This document shows, piece after piece, positions 37,095 to 48,560 of a stretch of DNA of 64,000 nucleotides. The position numbers and the translations under genes are program-made. Numbering within the stretch: position 1 is the first letter of the stretch; every line of letters starts with the position of its first letter. The stretch is from Boesenbergia rotunda (Eukaryota; Streptophyta; Magnoliopsida; Zingiberales; Zingiberaceae): contig JAGFNQ010005221.1 of NCBI GenBank assembly GCA_024364735.1, positions 124,001 to 188,000 on the forward strand. The letters are read 5' to 3'. The notes under the pieces are model-generated. The model was not told where the DNA came from and made no database searches. It saw only the letters and a list, made by a program, of their open reading frames with translations.

Positions 37095-37596
37095 AGGGAC
37101 CCCAGGAAGTTGATGTATTCGGCTACTCAGATAGTGATTTAGCCGGCGATCTTGATGGAAGGAAAAGCACAAGCGGGATGACTTTCTATTTTAATGAAAG
37201 CTTGGTGTCTTGGAATTCACAGAAGCAGAAGACAGTAGCCCTTTCATCTTGTGAGGCAGAGTTCATGGCAGCCTCAACTGCGGCCTGCCATGCCTTGTGG
37301 TTGAGGAGTCTTGCCAGCGAATTAACCGGTGTAAAGCCAAAGCCGGTAACTTTGTTTGTTGACAACAAATCTGCTATAGCTCTCATGAAGAATCCGGTAT
37401 TCCATGGTCGAAGCAAGCACATAGATACGAGGTTTCATTTTATCAGAGAATGTGTTGAGAAAGGAAGATTGTGATTGAATTCATTAATACCGGAGAACAA
37501 CGAGCCGATATATTAACTAAAGCATTGCCAGGAGTGAAGTTAGCTACCATGCGACAACTACTCGGTGTCCGTGATTTACAGCCATGTCTGGATTAG
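37073..37596 (+). pseudogene. Copia RNase H remnant, frameshifted
   Basis: In another frame than gag-pol: YSDSDLAGDLDGRKSTSG, SSCEAEFMAASTAACHALWL, FVDNKSAIALMKNP and GRSKHIDTRFHF, the Copia RNase H motifs with their acidic residues. A one-base loss near 37468 puts TGA at 37472; beyond it the C-terminal frame resumes to TAG at 37594-37596. The join to RT lies about 37066-37080. Confidence 0.9.
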
Positions 37597-37605
37597 GGGG
37601 GGCAA
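37593..37605 (+). other. Polypurine tract
   Basis: ATTAGGGGGGGCAA lies immediately before the 3' LTR; it primes plus-strand synthesis in LTR elements. Confidence 0.85.
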
Positions 37606-37962
37606 TGTCGGAAAATAAATAATCCAGACATATCATCATATTCTTTTTAATTTTATTCTGATAATTTTTATGACTTAGTCTTAGATTAGCCTTTCCTATT
37701 TTAATAGGATAATTAGAGAATTAGTCTCCCTATTTTTATTCCTATCTTATTGGGATAAGTTATGACTAAGTCTTTTTCGTGGTGTATTTAAAGGGTCCTA
37801 GAGGCATGTGAAAAGTGTCTCAGTTATTTTGTAAGTTTGCTTCTTCCAGAAAAATAAATTCGTTCGTTCTTCTTTCGTTTTTTCGATTTCTTCGTTTTCT
37901 TTTTGTTTCTCTTGCATATCGGTGTGATTTTTGGGTGCGCTATTTTTTGGTCTGGGCCAACA
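37606..37962 (+). mobile_element. 3' LTR of the Copia element, 357 bp
   Basis: Same length as the 5' LTR, with 353 of 357 positions equal by eye. TATTTAAA lies at 37785-37792. Transcription from it would run into the P450 catalytic domain, but the frame joining LTR and P450 contains no ATG before the gene's own internal methionines. Confidence 0.97.
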
Positions 37963-37967
37963 GCCAG
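37963..37967. other. Target-site duplication GCCAG, right copy
   Basis: Identical to 33545-33549. Confidence 0.95.
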
Positions 37968-38804
37968 AAGGTCAACAAGGAATCCAGCAGCCTCCGACTC
38001 CCACCCGCCCCACCGGGACTCCCAATCATCGGCAACCTCCACCAGATCGGCGGCCTCCCTCACCGCTCCCTCCACCAACTCTCCCTTGCCTACGGTCCCC
38101 TCCTCCACCTCCGGCTCGGGAGCGTCACCGCCCTTGTAGTTTCCTCCCCCGCCCTCGCCCGCGACTTCTTCAAAAACAATGACCTCGCACTCTGCTCGCG
38201 CCCCAACGTCACGACCTGGCGCCGCCTCTCCTACGGCGGCCTCGAAGTCGCTCTCTCTCCCTACTCTCCCCTCTGGGCCCATGGGCGCCGCCTCTTGGTC
38301 GTCCACTTCCTCTCCCCGCACCAGGTCCGAGGCCTCGCTGCTACGAGGGAGGAGGAGGTGCGCACCCTGATGAACACCGTGGCCGCCGCCGCCGCGTCTG
38401 GCCGCACGGTCGACCTCAGCAAGAGTCTGGTCTGTTTGGTGAGCTGCATCACGTGCCGGGCCGTGTTCGGGAAGAGGGTCGCGCCGGTGGGGGAGTGCTG
38501 GAGGAGCGAGATCGGGGGCATGATATCTCGGTCGGCCGAGCTTTTGGGGGGGTTCGTCGCCGGGGACTTCTTCCCATGGGCTCACCGCTGGCTCAATGCC
38601 GTCACAGGAGTGCATTGGAGGCTAGAGAGGAACTTCAAGGAGTGGGACAACTTGCTGGAAAGAGAAATTAAAGAGCGGGAATGCGACAGCACCGGTTGCG
38701 TTGACGACGGCACCTATGCCAGTGTTCTGCTGCGCTTACTCAGAGAGGAACAAAGTAACAACGGCGGCAGCCTCACGAGGGACGGCGTCAAAGCTCTTCT
38801 CCTG
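37968..38804 (+). pseudogene. CYP71-clan P450, exon 1 part 2
   Basis: Continues the frame from residue 48. Proline-rich hinge PPAPPGLPIIGNL (59-71), then HRSLHQLSLAYGPLLHLRLG and CSRPNV, a C-helix variant (SPLWAHGRRLL, keeping the Trp and Arg), and the A-H helix region up to GVKALLL. The exon ends at 38804 with donor GTAAAA, phase 0. The content is that of plant CYP71-clan monooxygenases, which use NADPH-P450 reductase at the ER to oxidise terpenoids, phenolics or other specialised metabolites. I cannot assign a subfamily or substrate. No stop or frameshift other than the upstream Copia insertion was seen. Confidence 0.9.
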
Positions 38805-38903
38805 GTAAAAACCCATGGCACCATCCAAATTTTAGAGAATTACGGAATCTTAATTAAAACTTTGATTTAGAGATTTTGTTGATCTAATCCCAATCTTTAT
38901 CAG
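38805..38903 (+). other. P450 intron, 99 bp
   Basis: GTAAAAACCC...TTTATCAG, phase 0, at the position shared by most CYP71-clan genes, just before the I-helix. Confidence 0.85.
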
Positions 38904-39533
38904 GACTTGATGTTCGGCTCAATAGAAACAACGGCGACGACAATGGAATGGACCATGGCGGAGCTAGTGAGGACTCCTCGAGCGCTCGCTAGATCCCAAG
39001 AGGAAGTTCGCCGAGTGGCAGCTGAAAAAAACTACGTCGACGAGGGGGACCTCCAGAGGCTCAGCTACCTGCACGCCGTCGTCAAGGAGACCCTCCGACT
39101 CCACCCGGTCGCCCCCCTGCTGCTGCCCCGTGAGTGCCAGCAGCACTGCAAGGTCGGTGGCTACGACGTCGCCGCCGGCACTAGAATATACGTCAACGCC
39201 TGGAGCATCGGGCGGGATTCGGACGCATGGGATAAGCCCGAGGAGTTTATACCGGAGCGATTCGAGGGTAGCTCCGTCGACTACCTGGGGCAGTGTTTCG
39301 AGCTCGTGTCGTTCGGCAGCGGCCGGAGGATGTGTCCCGGGATATTGATGGCACAGTCAGTTATGTGGCTTACACTCGCCAATCTCTTACACCGCTTCGA
39401 CTGGGCATTGCCGGCGGGAGCGAGAAGGGAGGATATGGACATGAGCGAGCTGTTTGGGCTCGCCGTTGGCAAGAAGGAGCCGCTCGTTCTGATGGCAACC
39501 CCGGCGGAGTTACTTTCATATATAATTAGATAA
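38904..39533 (+). pseudogene. CYP71-clan P450, exon 2 (heme domain)
   Basis: The exon encodes residues 327-535 and is fully open. I-helix FGSIETT (330-336) has the acid-Thr pair needed for oxygen activation. The K-helix KETLRLHP supplies Glu388 and Arg391. The PERF motif is at 443-446. Heme loop FGSGRRMCPG has the axial thiolate Cys470. It ends at TAA 39531-39533. The catalytic half is intact by every motif I can read, so the insertion in exon 1 appears to be the only lesion. Without the insertion the gene would encode 535 residues, slightly longer than the usual 500-520. Confidence 0.92.
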
Positions 39534-39888
39534 TTAAGTCCTAAATAAATGGATATATCATATATATAAACATATGTATTTATTAATGTATGTTAGGATG
39601 GTTTACGTATGTATGTGGGGATGATTGTCTATAGATATATTTATATAAATATATACGATTTGTGTTAGAACACCACTCATAATGCTAAAAAAAATAATTC
39701 AAAGGGATTGCTTTTTCATAACATTTATAATAATCCACCAAACTACTACTAGCAGACAAAATCTTCATCTGGCTAACGAATCGTAAATTAAATAAATCAT
39801 GACACTAATTAAGAACGTATAATTAATATTAATGACAAAAGGGAAGTGATAGTGTACAACGTGCATTAAAAAATCGGAAACCTTCACA

Positions 39889-40642
39889 CCTGTTTGAAAA
39901 CTTTTAAATAAGGAATTGAAATTCGAAATTGAATTCCGACCGGAATTGAATTCCAATTCTCATGTTTGGAATGAATTAGTAAATAACAGAATTGAATTCC
40001 AATTCCCATGTTTGGAATCAATCGGAATTGAAATCAATTGTTATACTTTTACCATTTTACCCTTAAGCAAAATAAAGATCATTCAATTGTTAACTCTTTA
40101 GTACAATAACTTTTCTCCAATTCACCTTCTCATAAAACCTGCTCATAAAACCTTCTGGTCCTGTAGAACAAAATCAATGCGACAACGGAACTGAGAATGG
40201 TCACAAATGCCATGCTTTACTATCAGAGTGGTTCTTTCATGACAAAAATCTTCATCGAGCATCTTTGCTTCTGTGCTTTCATCACAACAGCTGTTGGAGA
40301 CAAGAGCATCACAACAGCTGTTGGAGACAACAGCTGTCATCTTTGCTTCTGTCATCGAGCATTTTCGCCGCTGAGCAGCAGGGTTGTAGCAGCGTTGCTG
40401 GGCGAAACGGCAGAAGCAGGGTTGCAGCAGCGATTAAGGGTGAATTAGTCATTTTAGAGTTGGAAGGGAATGGAATTCAATTCCTTTCCCAAATCAGACC
40501 CTTTTGGGTCTGATTTATTTTGGAGTGTGTGAAGGGAATTGGAATTCAATTCCTTTCCAATTCCTTCTTAAAATTTGCTACCAAAGAAGGGAATTGAATT
40601 CCAATTCCCTTGGGAATTCCAATTCCCTCCTTTCCAAACAGG
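39889..40642. mobile_element. MITE-like element rich in GAATTC-type palindromes
   Basis: Ends are inverted, CCTGTTTGAAAA on the left and TTTCCAAACAGG on the right, and both subterminal zones repeat GGAATTGAATTCCAATTCC. The middle has a tandem duplication of TCACAACAGCTGTTGGAGAC at about 40282-40330. There is no transposase. The superfamily is uncertain because I saw no clear target duplication. Confidence 0.6.
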
Positions 40643-40646
40643 ATGT

Positions 40647-41178
40647 AATAGTATCGAGAAATTAATTAAGAAGCCAGCGCCGGATTTCAGTCCCACGGGG
40701 TAATGTGGGGGTGACAGAAGATATATAAGCTTCATTTCCATACAACCGGGAAGTAAGTCAAAATAGAAAATTTTATATTGGGTTAAAGTATAATCAGGCT
40801 CGAATGACTTTTGCCAGGTCAAAGCGACACTCTATATAGTTGAGTTAATTATATCCTTCTTGGTCCATCTAACTACTCGTAAAACAGAAGTTTAATAAAT
40901 TCAACACTAATTATTCCTGAACATGAGCCTCTTTTTTGCATCATTCCTATGATAGATAGTAAAATAATAGGAAAAATTTGATTCAATTGTTAATTGCTCC
41001 TATCGAATTTGAGCCATAGCACGTGATTTTATGGTACGATTTTTGGGATCTAAATCGAGGACTTCTCCTTAGACTTTGGATATTTAATTGATCCATTTAA
41101 TTTGATTATGTCAATACTAATTACTACCATTAAAATTATAATTTTTTATGATGACAAATATATATTCCATATTCAAAG
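40647..41178. other. AT-rich, no gene seen
   Basis: No domain-bearing frame was found on either strand between the MITE-like element and the microsatellite. Confidence 0.5.

Positions 41179-41257
<79 letters not shown>
41179..41257. repeat. (AT)n microsatellite
   Basis: About 39 AT dinucleotides. Confidence 0.98.
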
Positions 41258-41260
<3 letters not shown>

Positions 41261-41945
41261 ATGAGCAATCAAGAGTGACACGTAGTAAGGGAAAGTTACG
41301 TGGTAGGGTCTACCAAACCAGTGATCCGAGATTAGATTGGGGATTGAGATCCCGAAACTATCTCGGGAGAATGGAGGAAGACCTCCGAGGTCAGACCGGG
41401 GATCGGACTCTCGAGACTATCTCAAGAGAACGGAAGAAGGCCCCCGAGGTCAGCTCGGGAGATAAGACTTCGAGACTGACTTAAAAGAGTGGAGCCCAAA
41501 AAGTAACGTAGGGATAAAAAAGTCAAGTTTCAAGTATCCTCTCCTCCTAGAACAAAAAAGTTAGTAGATAATTATTGTTGGTAATTAAGGCCTTAATAAT
41601 CACGGTGGTCATTACCAGAAGAGAACAGCTGTCAAGTAACTGATGTCTAGAAAACGTGGAGGAGGAGGGGGGATACGTGGGGGGAAGGCATCATGTATAT
41701 AATATGATTCGGTACCCAAATAAAAAGGTGGTAAGCTTCAGAACTCGAATACTCAGATTTCTCGTTTTTTCTTGCTAAATCTGACTTGAGCATCGGAGAG
41801 GGCTCCATCGGAACTTCTTCCGGTGTATCTCCTTTATGTTCGTGTTAACTTCGTAGATGTCGACATCTTCTTCCCGTAGTCGTTATCGTGGGCTGTGTTT
41901 TGATGATTTATCATTCCCGCCCTTCACTTTCAGAATAATATATAT
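41258..41945 (+). mobile_element. Gypsy-like LTR fragment
   Basis: TATATAATATG near 41695 is followed about 90 bp later by CTGACTTGAGCATCGGAGAG, a phrase typical of the R-U5 region of plant Gypsy LTRs. Upstream, a 20-60-bp unit with GAGAC(T)ATCTC(G/A)(G/A)GAGAA is repeated three times (41340-41470). Neither LTR end is defined. Confidence 0.5.
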
Positions 41946-42554
41946 TCTGCCTATATGAGTTTCAATGCTTCTATGTTGGATTAGTACATCAGTTCAAATT
42001 TGATAACATTTTATATATTTTTTTTTGAAACTAGTGGGAACGTGTTCTCGTCAAACAAAAAACAAACTGCTGTAACTAATCGTGTAAGGATTTTTAGTTT
42101 ATTATTAGGAATCTTATGCTTTTTTTATTGGATAACTGGTAAATGGTAATTTTACAAGTAAATATTTTTGCTACGGAGAAGGATAGTGATAAGAAATGCT
42201 CAATTTTTCATGTTATGGTTACAGTTAAACAATTTTCTTCGGATAATTTATTCAACTCAAAAATAATTATAATGCCCTGACGTTTGTAACGTTGGGAAAT
42301 TTACTTCACTCTTTGCACAGTTTGTTAATTCAAGGCCATCTTTATCATTTAAGTGGTAAATAGGTGAATCGTTTGTCTTTAGCGCCCTCATTAATTCGTC
42401 TCAGGTGAAGATAAATCACGGGAATTACTAGCTCGGATATTGTGACTAGTACGTAGGAAGGATGGACATACTAACTTTACCAAAATTTAACCCCAAACCT
42501 TTTGGTGGCAACATCCATCTTTATCATTTTAGGTCATTGGTGAAAAAATAAACG
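41946..42554. other. AT-rich interval with dispersed repeat
   Basis: 42380-42500 (GATAAATCACGGGAATTACT, GGACATACTAACTTTACCAA) resembles the end of segment S at 27060-27190 and part of 17850-17960, so a dispersed repeat is present. No gene. Confidence 0.45.
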
Positions 42555-42753
42555 GCAATTTACCAAAGGGCGTATCCAACTATTCGTAATTACCGAATAG
42601 TGTACCATGGTTTCTATTATACCAAAGGGCGCATCCCATATAGTGAAGTTACTTTTATACCCCTCCCGCCATATAATGGCTTTGTGAAACTCATTTTCGA
42701 GACAGCCGAACCACTTTATCAATAAAATATTAATTTGTGGTTCGGATGGGTAG
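42555..42753 (+). repeat. MULE left terminal inverted repeat, 199 bp
   Basis: It starts GCAATTTACCAAAGGGCG and ends GTTCGGATGGGTAG. It matches the reverse complement of 57767-57965 at all but two positions by eye. Confidence 0.95.
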
Positions 42754-43058
42754 GAGTCGAAATTTTCTCCGTTCTCTCTCAGCGCAACAACGTAAATGGA
42801 AGTCCTTCATTTCGGATAAAAGCTCACTCTCAACCTCTCTCAGCGCAAGAACTCGGCTTCTTGCAGTCCTACGTGCCCTAGCTGTGATATAGTCGCGAGC
42901 TCATCCCCCGAATCCCTGCGGACAATCAAAACCTAGGCATTGCTCGAAAGCGTTTGTGGGTGATCCTGAGGTGGGTTTTAGTGTGAACGTTGAAGTCGAG
43001 ACTAATCGGCATTATACACCAAGGGGTTAGGGTTTCTGCACGTTTGATTTATTTGATA

Positions 43059-46000
43059 ATGTCAGGAAAAAGGTCTGTGGGAGGTTCAGCGTCTTCTTCC
43101 TTGGCATTATCCACCAAGGTATGTTAGCGATATGCTTAGGTCAAACTTGCATAGTTTGTCAAGATGTTTAAAATTATTTTGCTGAATAAATTTGTACTGT
43201 ATGTATATAAACTGTAGGATTCAGATGACATTGGACAAAAATTACGTTGGTGCAGTGTTTTAGGACACTTTAAATAATTTTTTGAAGAATTTGACATTTT
43301 AAATGATCGACACATTGCGAAGATCAAAGGGTCACCTTTCAGTTTTTTCCTGGACATACAAGAATTGCAGCATATCCGCGGAATTTTGGTTAATATATTT
43401 GAAAGTTGGGATTCAACCTCGCAAGGATTTAAATTCTCAGGTAATAGTTTTAGTTATGACTTGTAGACAATATCTATAGTATCTATAGTAAGATAAGACA
43501 GTAATATAGATGGATTGAAATGATTAGTTTTTGATAAAGTTTAATCATTTCATTTTAGGGCTACTGACGGACTGAAGTGAAAATGACTTCAGGCCCTCGG
43601 TAGGCCTAAATTAAAATCATTTCAGGCCTACCGAGGGCCTGAAGTTAAGTTAGTTCAGGCCCTCGGTAGACCTGATATGAATACATTTCAGGCCCACCTC
43701 GGGCCTGAAATGAATTCATTTCAAGCCCTCGGTAGGCCTGAAACGAATACATTTCAGGCCCTCCTCGGGCCTGAAATGTATTAATTTCAGGCCCACATTG
43801 GGCCTGAATTGAAATCATTTCAGGCCCAACGTGGAATAATTTCAAGCCTATATTCTTGATGATAACTAAATATTGTAATTGTTTCAGGTGTACCGGTTGC
43901 GTTCTCCAGACGAGATGTTGCTTTGATACTGGGTATGGTGGACCATGGTGTTTCGGTCCCTATTAATTCAACTAAAGCATCGGGTGACCTCTATCGAACT
44001 TACTTCTCAAAAGAAAAACAACCTACAAGAACAAGACTTGAGGAGTTACTTAAACATTTTTCTAAAAGGGTTGAATCAGAGGATGATGTGTTATTAGTGT
44101 GTAAATTTTATATTTTGTATATATTTGTTTGTGTTTTATTTTCGTCTAGTACATATAAGGTTCCTCTAGGTCTTGTAGATATAGTAGACGATTATGACAA
44201 TCTAGGTAGATTCAATTGGGTAGAAGCTATCCATCAATTTGTGTCTCCACAATTACCTAAGATTGGGGACTTATTTTCATCAACTCAGGGAAACCAGAGC
44301 ACCACCAACCTCCCTTACCTAAAGGGATTTGCAGGGCTTTTGGCAGTGAGTAGAATTATCTTGTTAAATTTTATAATATTTTGATGTCATTAATGTATTT
44401 GGCTGGAAAACTTTGTGTAGGCATGGTTTTTGGAGCATGTACCAATTCAAAAACCATTCAATGTTGAAGGGCCCCGAATAAATAAGTGGAGGAATATTCC
44501 TTCGCATATTAGTAGGGTGAGGGGCCTTGTCGACCGACTCTCGTCCGAAGAGGTAAATATTCTTAAATGTGAGCTATCTGAGTTAGATATAGAGGTAGTA
44601 ACATTTGTGTACTTCGTAATTGACAGGTTATTGTTGAATTAATTCCTACCCTACATGAGAACACATTGTTTGAGAACCTTGATATCGGTGATGACATACC
44701 ACGGCCAATGGAGACATCAGAAGGAGATGTTAGTCTATGTGGTCAATGCATTCTTAAGGACAACCGAATCAAGGAGCTAACGGAGGAGACTATATGTTTG
44801 AATGAAAGGGTTAAGGAATTACTTTCAATTATTGAAAAAAAAGGCATGGAGGGTCAAGAAAGCTATCATGTAGTCGATCCTCTCTCTGATACAATATCTT
44901 GTACACCTAGGAGAGGACGTGACCGAACTCGGTATGATTACAGGGATACACCAATTGACAGTCCAGTATGGCACCAGCTTTTACCTAAGGGGAAGCGGGA
45001 CAGGAAACAAATATCAAGTGTCATGGACAAGGGAAAAAGGAAACTTAGTGAGGAGGATATGGATGAAGCAAGAGAGAACATTAATGTAATGGAAGTCATG
45101 TCTGAAGAAGACATAGAGGAGGAAACAAGAAGAACCTCCGAACTATACAAAATGAGGCAACAAGGCATTGATGTAAGTGTGTTAATTTCATTTAAAATAC
45201 GTCAATTGTATTGAATTTGGTCAATAATTAGTTTGGTCTAAATAAATTTTATCGATGTAGTTTGTGAAGAAACATTTTATGAATACAAAGAAGAAAAATG
45301 AAGATAAAGAAGTGGCCTACCTGATAAATAGATTAGAGAATCTAAAGTAAGTTACAAAATATTATAGTTTACTTTAGTTAATATATCTTCTTATGAAATC
45401 GATATAGTCTTATCAATTTAAATGGCAGGTTGGCAAATGAATTTATCTGGGAGGATGCACCCTTTGCTTTGAATTTGCATTCATTCTTACAAATCCTCAA
45501 TGGAGAGGTTTTTACAAAAGGCGAGATCATTGATGCCTTTTGTAAAATTTTATTTAGGGGGGCATCCGCATGTGGTAGGTCATACAACAAGTCAATATAT
45601 TGTTCAACCTTCTTCACAGTAAGTGATGTATATTAATTAAACAGATATATTGTAGAAGACCTAATATTATGATATGGGTATTATTAATTTTGTGAATGCA
45701 TATTTGTAGGCATCAATCAGATCATCAAGAAAGATTTCTCTGCAACAAGTGATGAAGACTGATATGCTAGAACAAGGGTTTAGATTTATTTTAATCCCTT
45801 TGTGCAGTGATAATACACACTTTCACTTGTTGGCGGTGGATACAGAATCCATGACTTTCAATCATTATAATTCTCATGCTAGTGGCCGTAAATATAAGCA
45901 TGAATTTGACACAACGGTGAGCTACCTTCCTTTAATCTTATATATGGTCATCATTTTGTCTAAAATGTCATTGATAGTGATTAATAAATTCATGATATAT

Positions 46001-46367
46001 TTGACAGGTAAAAGAACTTAAAGAATATAATCGCGAGGAACTTACGACTATTCATCCGTATCTACAAAGTCATCATCCCTTGGACAAATGGCCTTCCGTC
46101 AGACAAAAATGTCCCCAACAAGAACATAGGTAACTAAATGAGGAAGAGGTTAAAAATTTTTAAAAATAAGAAGGTATTTTATAAACCCACTTATTGAAAT
46201 CTAAAAAAGTGTTTGTTAATTTCAGCGTGGACTGTGCCTTCTTTGTCATGCAATATGTTCGATGTCTCCTATACGATGAGAAGATGGATTTCAAACAAGG
46301 AGACATGAGTAGAATCAGATTTGAGCTGACAGTTAATATTCTGAGGGATATGTTTTGTAAAACTTGA
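43059..46367 (+). pseudogene. Ulp1/C48 peptidase-like gene 1 (DUF1985-type N-domain)
   Basis: Ten exons deduced from GT-AG sites and matching phases: 43059-43118, 43218-43440, 43888-44345, 44421-44594, 44627-45172, 45261-45346, 45429-45618, 45710-45916, 46008-46129, 46226-46367. The N-terminal half (FSRRDVALILGMVDHGVSVP, YKVPLGLVDIVDDYDNLGRF, AWFLEH) is the DUF1985-like domain of transposon Ulp proteins. Exon 5 is charged with NLS-like KGKRKLS. The C-terminal half is the Ulp1 fold: His in NTHFHLLAVD, Asn in NHYNS where Asp is usual, Gln in CPQQ, and Cys in SVDCAFFV. Relatives act as SUMO/ubiquitin-like proteases; whether this family cleaves SUMO is unknown. One in-frame TAA at 43275-43277 in exon 2 breaks it. 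Intron 2 holds hairpin array 1. Confidence 0.8.
43560..43850. repeat. Hairpin array 1 (intron 2 of Ulp1-like gene 1)
   Basis: About eight units of palindromic (T)TCAGGCCC(T/A)NNNN(A/G)GGCCTGAA. Here the inner stem base is often changed (AGGCCCTCGGTAGGCCTGAA), unlike the other arrays, so this array is the most diverged. Confidence 0.9.
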
Positions 46368-46369
46368 GA

Positions 46370-46722
46370 TAATCTGAATGCTGTATTGGTGATGTAAAAA
46401 TCCATTGCTGTCGATTGACCTCCATTTGTATCGAAAAATCTCATTATGTGGATGTTGTTATGATTATGTAGATGTTGTTATTCTATATAATATTTTGTCA
46501 ACAAAAACAAAACAATTGGGTGATGTTTATTCAAATCTAGTTGCTACACTGTTGTGTGCCAAGTGATACGGTCAGATATAATAACTGATAATGCACTGTT
46601 GTGTGCCAGTTCCTGCACTGTTGTGTGCCAAATGATCTATTCTGTCACATCTTGTAGGTAAATATAGAATATTATTATAAAATTCATTATATAATCTAAT
46701 CAACAATATATATTATATAAAT
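46370..46722. other. 3' flank of gene 1, short repeat
   Basis: CACTGTTGTGTGCC occurs three times between 46546 and 46629. Otherwise it is AT-rich. Confidence 0.6.
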
Positions 46723-47204
46723 CACATATGGGAGGTCCATCAGTGGGTTTTGAGCAAAACCCACTGATGGAAGTAAACTAGACCTATAGGTATGGAAAAA
46801 ATTAGAATTTGATGTTTCCGACACCTAATCTACATTCTCCAACCTCAACCCTAACTACTGATAATGATTTTTCAGAAATCCAGATATGGGAGGTCCATCA
46901 GTGGGTTTTGCTCAAAACCTACTGATGGAACTAAACTAGACCTATAGCTTCGGAAAAAATTATAATTTGATGTTTGGGAGACCTAAATTCCTTTCTCCAA
47001 CCTCAACCCTAACTACTGATAATGGTTTTTCAGAAATCCAGATATGGGAGGTCCATCAGTGGGTTTTGCTCAAGACCCACTGATGGAACTAAACTACACC
47101 TATAGCTTTGGAAAAAATTATAATTTGATGTTTCGGACACTTAAAATACTTCCTCCAACCTCATGAATGGGTCCATGAGTGGAATTTAGGTGTTACAAAC
47201 CTCA

Positions 47205-47420
47205 ATTTAAAATTTCAGGCCCACGTTGGGCCTGAAATAACTTTATTTCAGGCCCAAGGTGGGCCTAAAATAAAGATATTTCAGGCCCATTTTGGGCCTG
47301 AAATACATTTACTTCAGGCCCATGGTGGGCCTGAAATACAGATATTTCAGGCCCACGGTGGGCCTGAATGAAGAAAATTCAGGCCCACTGTAGGCCTGAA
47401 TTAAATATTATTTCAGGACC
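47205..47420. repeat. Hairpin array 2a
   Basis: Six units CAGGCCCA-N4-TGGGCCTGAA with cores such as CGTT, AGG, TTTT, TGG and CGG. Confidence 0.95.
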
Positions 47421-48349
47421 ACCCTTAACCATATAATATGTTGACTTCATCCCCCAAGTTCGATTACATATTTTATTCCTAAATCCTAAAATACTTTCTC
47501 CAACCTCAACCCTAACTACTGATAATGGTTTTGTAGAAATCCATATATGGGAGGTCCATCAGTGGGTTTTAAGCAAAATCCACTGATGGAAATAAACTAG
47601 ACATATACCTTTGCTTTGAACAAAATTATAATTTGAGGTTTAGGACACCTAAAATACTTTCTCGAACCTCATCCCTATCTGTTGATAATAGTTTTTCAGA
47701 AATCCAGAAATGGAAGGTCCATCAGTGGTTTTGCTCAAAACCCACTGATGGAACTAAACTAGACCTATAGCTTCGGAAAAAATTATAATTTGATGTTTGG
47801 GAGACCTAAATTCCTTTCTCCAACCTCAACCCTAACTACTGATAATGGTTTTTCAGAAAATCAGATATGGGAGGTCCATCAGTGGGTTTTGCTCAAAACC
47901 CACTGATGGAACTAAACTAGAGCTATAGCTTCGGAAAAAATTATAATTTGATGTTTGGGAGACCTAAATTCCTTTCTCCAACCTCAATCCTAACTAATGA
48001 TAATGGTTTTTCAGAAATCCAGATATGGGAGGTCCATCAGTGGGTTTTGCTCAAAACCCACTGATGGAACTAAACTAGACCTATAGCTTCGGAAAAAATT
48101 ATAATTTGATGTTTGGGAGACCTAAATTCCTTTCTCCAACCTCAACCCTAACTACTGATAATGGTTTTTCAGAAATCCAGATATGGGAGGTCCATCAGTG
48201 GGTTTTGCTCAAGACCCACTGATGGAACTAAACTACACCTATAGTTTTGGAAAAAATTATAATTTGATGTTTCGGACACTTAAAATACTTCCTCCAACCT
48301 CATGAATGGGTCCATGAGTGGAATTTAGGTGTTACAAACCTCAATTTAA

Positions 48350-48560
48350 AATTTCAGGCCCACGTTGGGCCTGAAATAACTTTATTTCAGGCCCAAGGTG
48401 GGCCTAAAATAAAGATATTTCAGGCCCATTTTGGGCCTGAAATACATTTACTTCAGGCCCATGGTGGGCCTGAAATACAGATATTTCAGGCCCACGGTGG
48501 GCCTGAATGAAGAAAATTCAGGCCCATTGTAGGCCTGAATTAAATATTATTTCAGGACCA
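48350..48560. repeat. Hairpin array 2b (duplicate of 2a)
   Basis: The same six units in the same order as array 2a, copied by the 1139-bp tandem duplication; one difference seen (CACTGTAGG to CATTGTAGG). Confidence 0.95.

Larger units (their letters stand above)
33550..37962 (+). mobile_element. Ty1-copia retrotransposon, 4413 bp, internally deleted
   Basis: A complete structural unit: two 357-bp LTRs (TGTCGG...CCAACA), PBS, gag-pol frame, polypurine tract, and a 5-bp target duplication GCCAG on both sides. Domain order is gag, protease, integrase, RT, RNase H, which defines Copia. The RT core is deleted and RNase H frameshifted, so it cannot reverse-transcribe itself. It sits in sense orientation in exon 1 of a P450 gene. 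Confidence 0.97.

Noticed and set aside
37824..38615. Minus-strand frame of 263 codons antisense to the P450
   Set aside because: A shadow of the GC-rich coding strand; biased composition and no motif.
37815..38870. Open frame of 351 codons joining the 3' LTR in frame to the P450, as if the LTR supplied a new hydrophobic N-terminus
   Set aside because: The frame starts with GTG, not ATG, and has no in-frame ATG until far inside the P450, so a functional fusion start is not supported.
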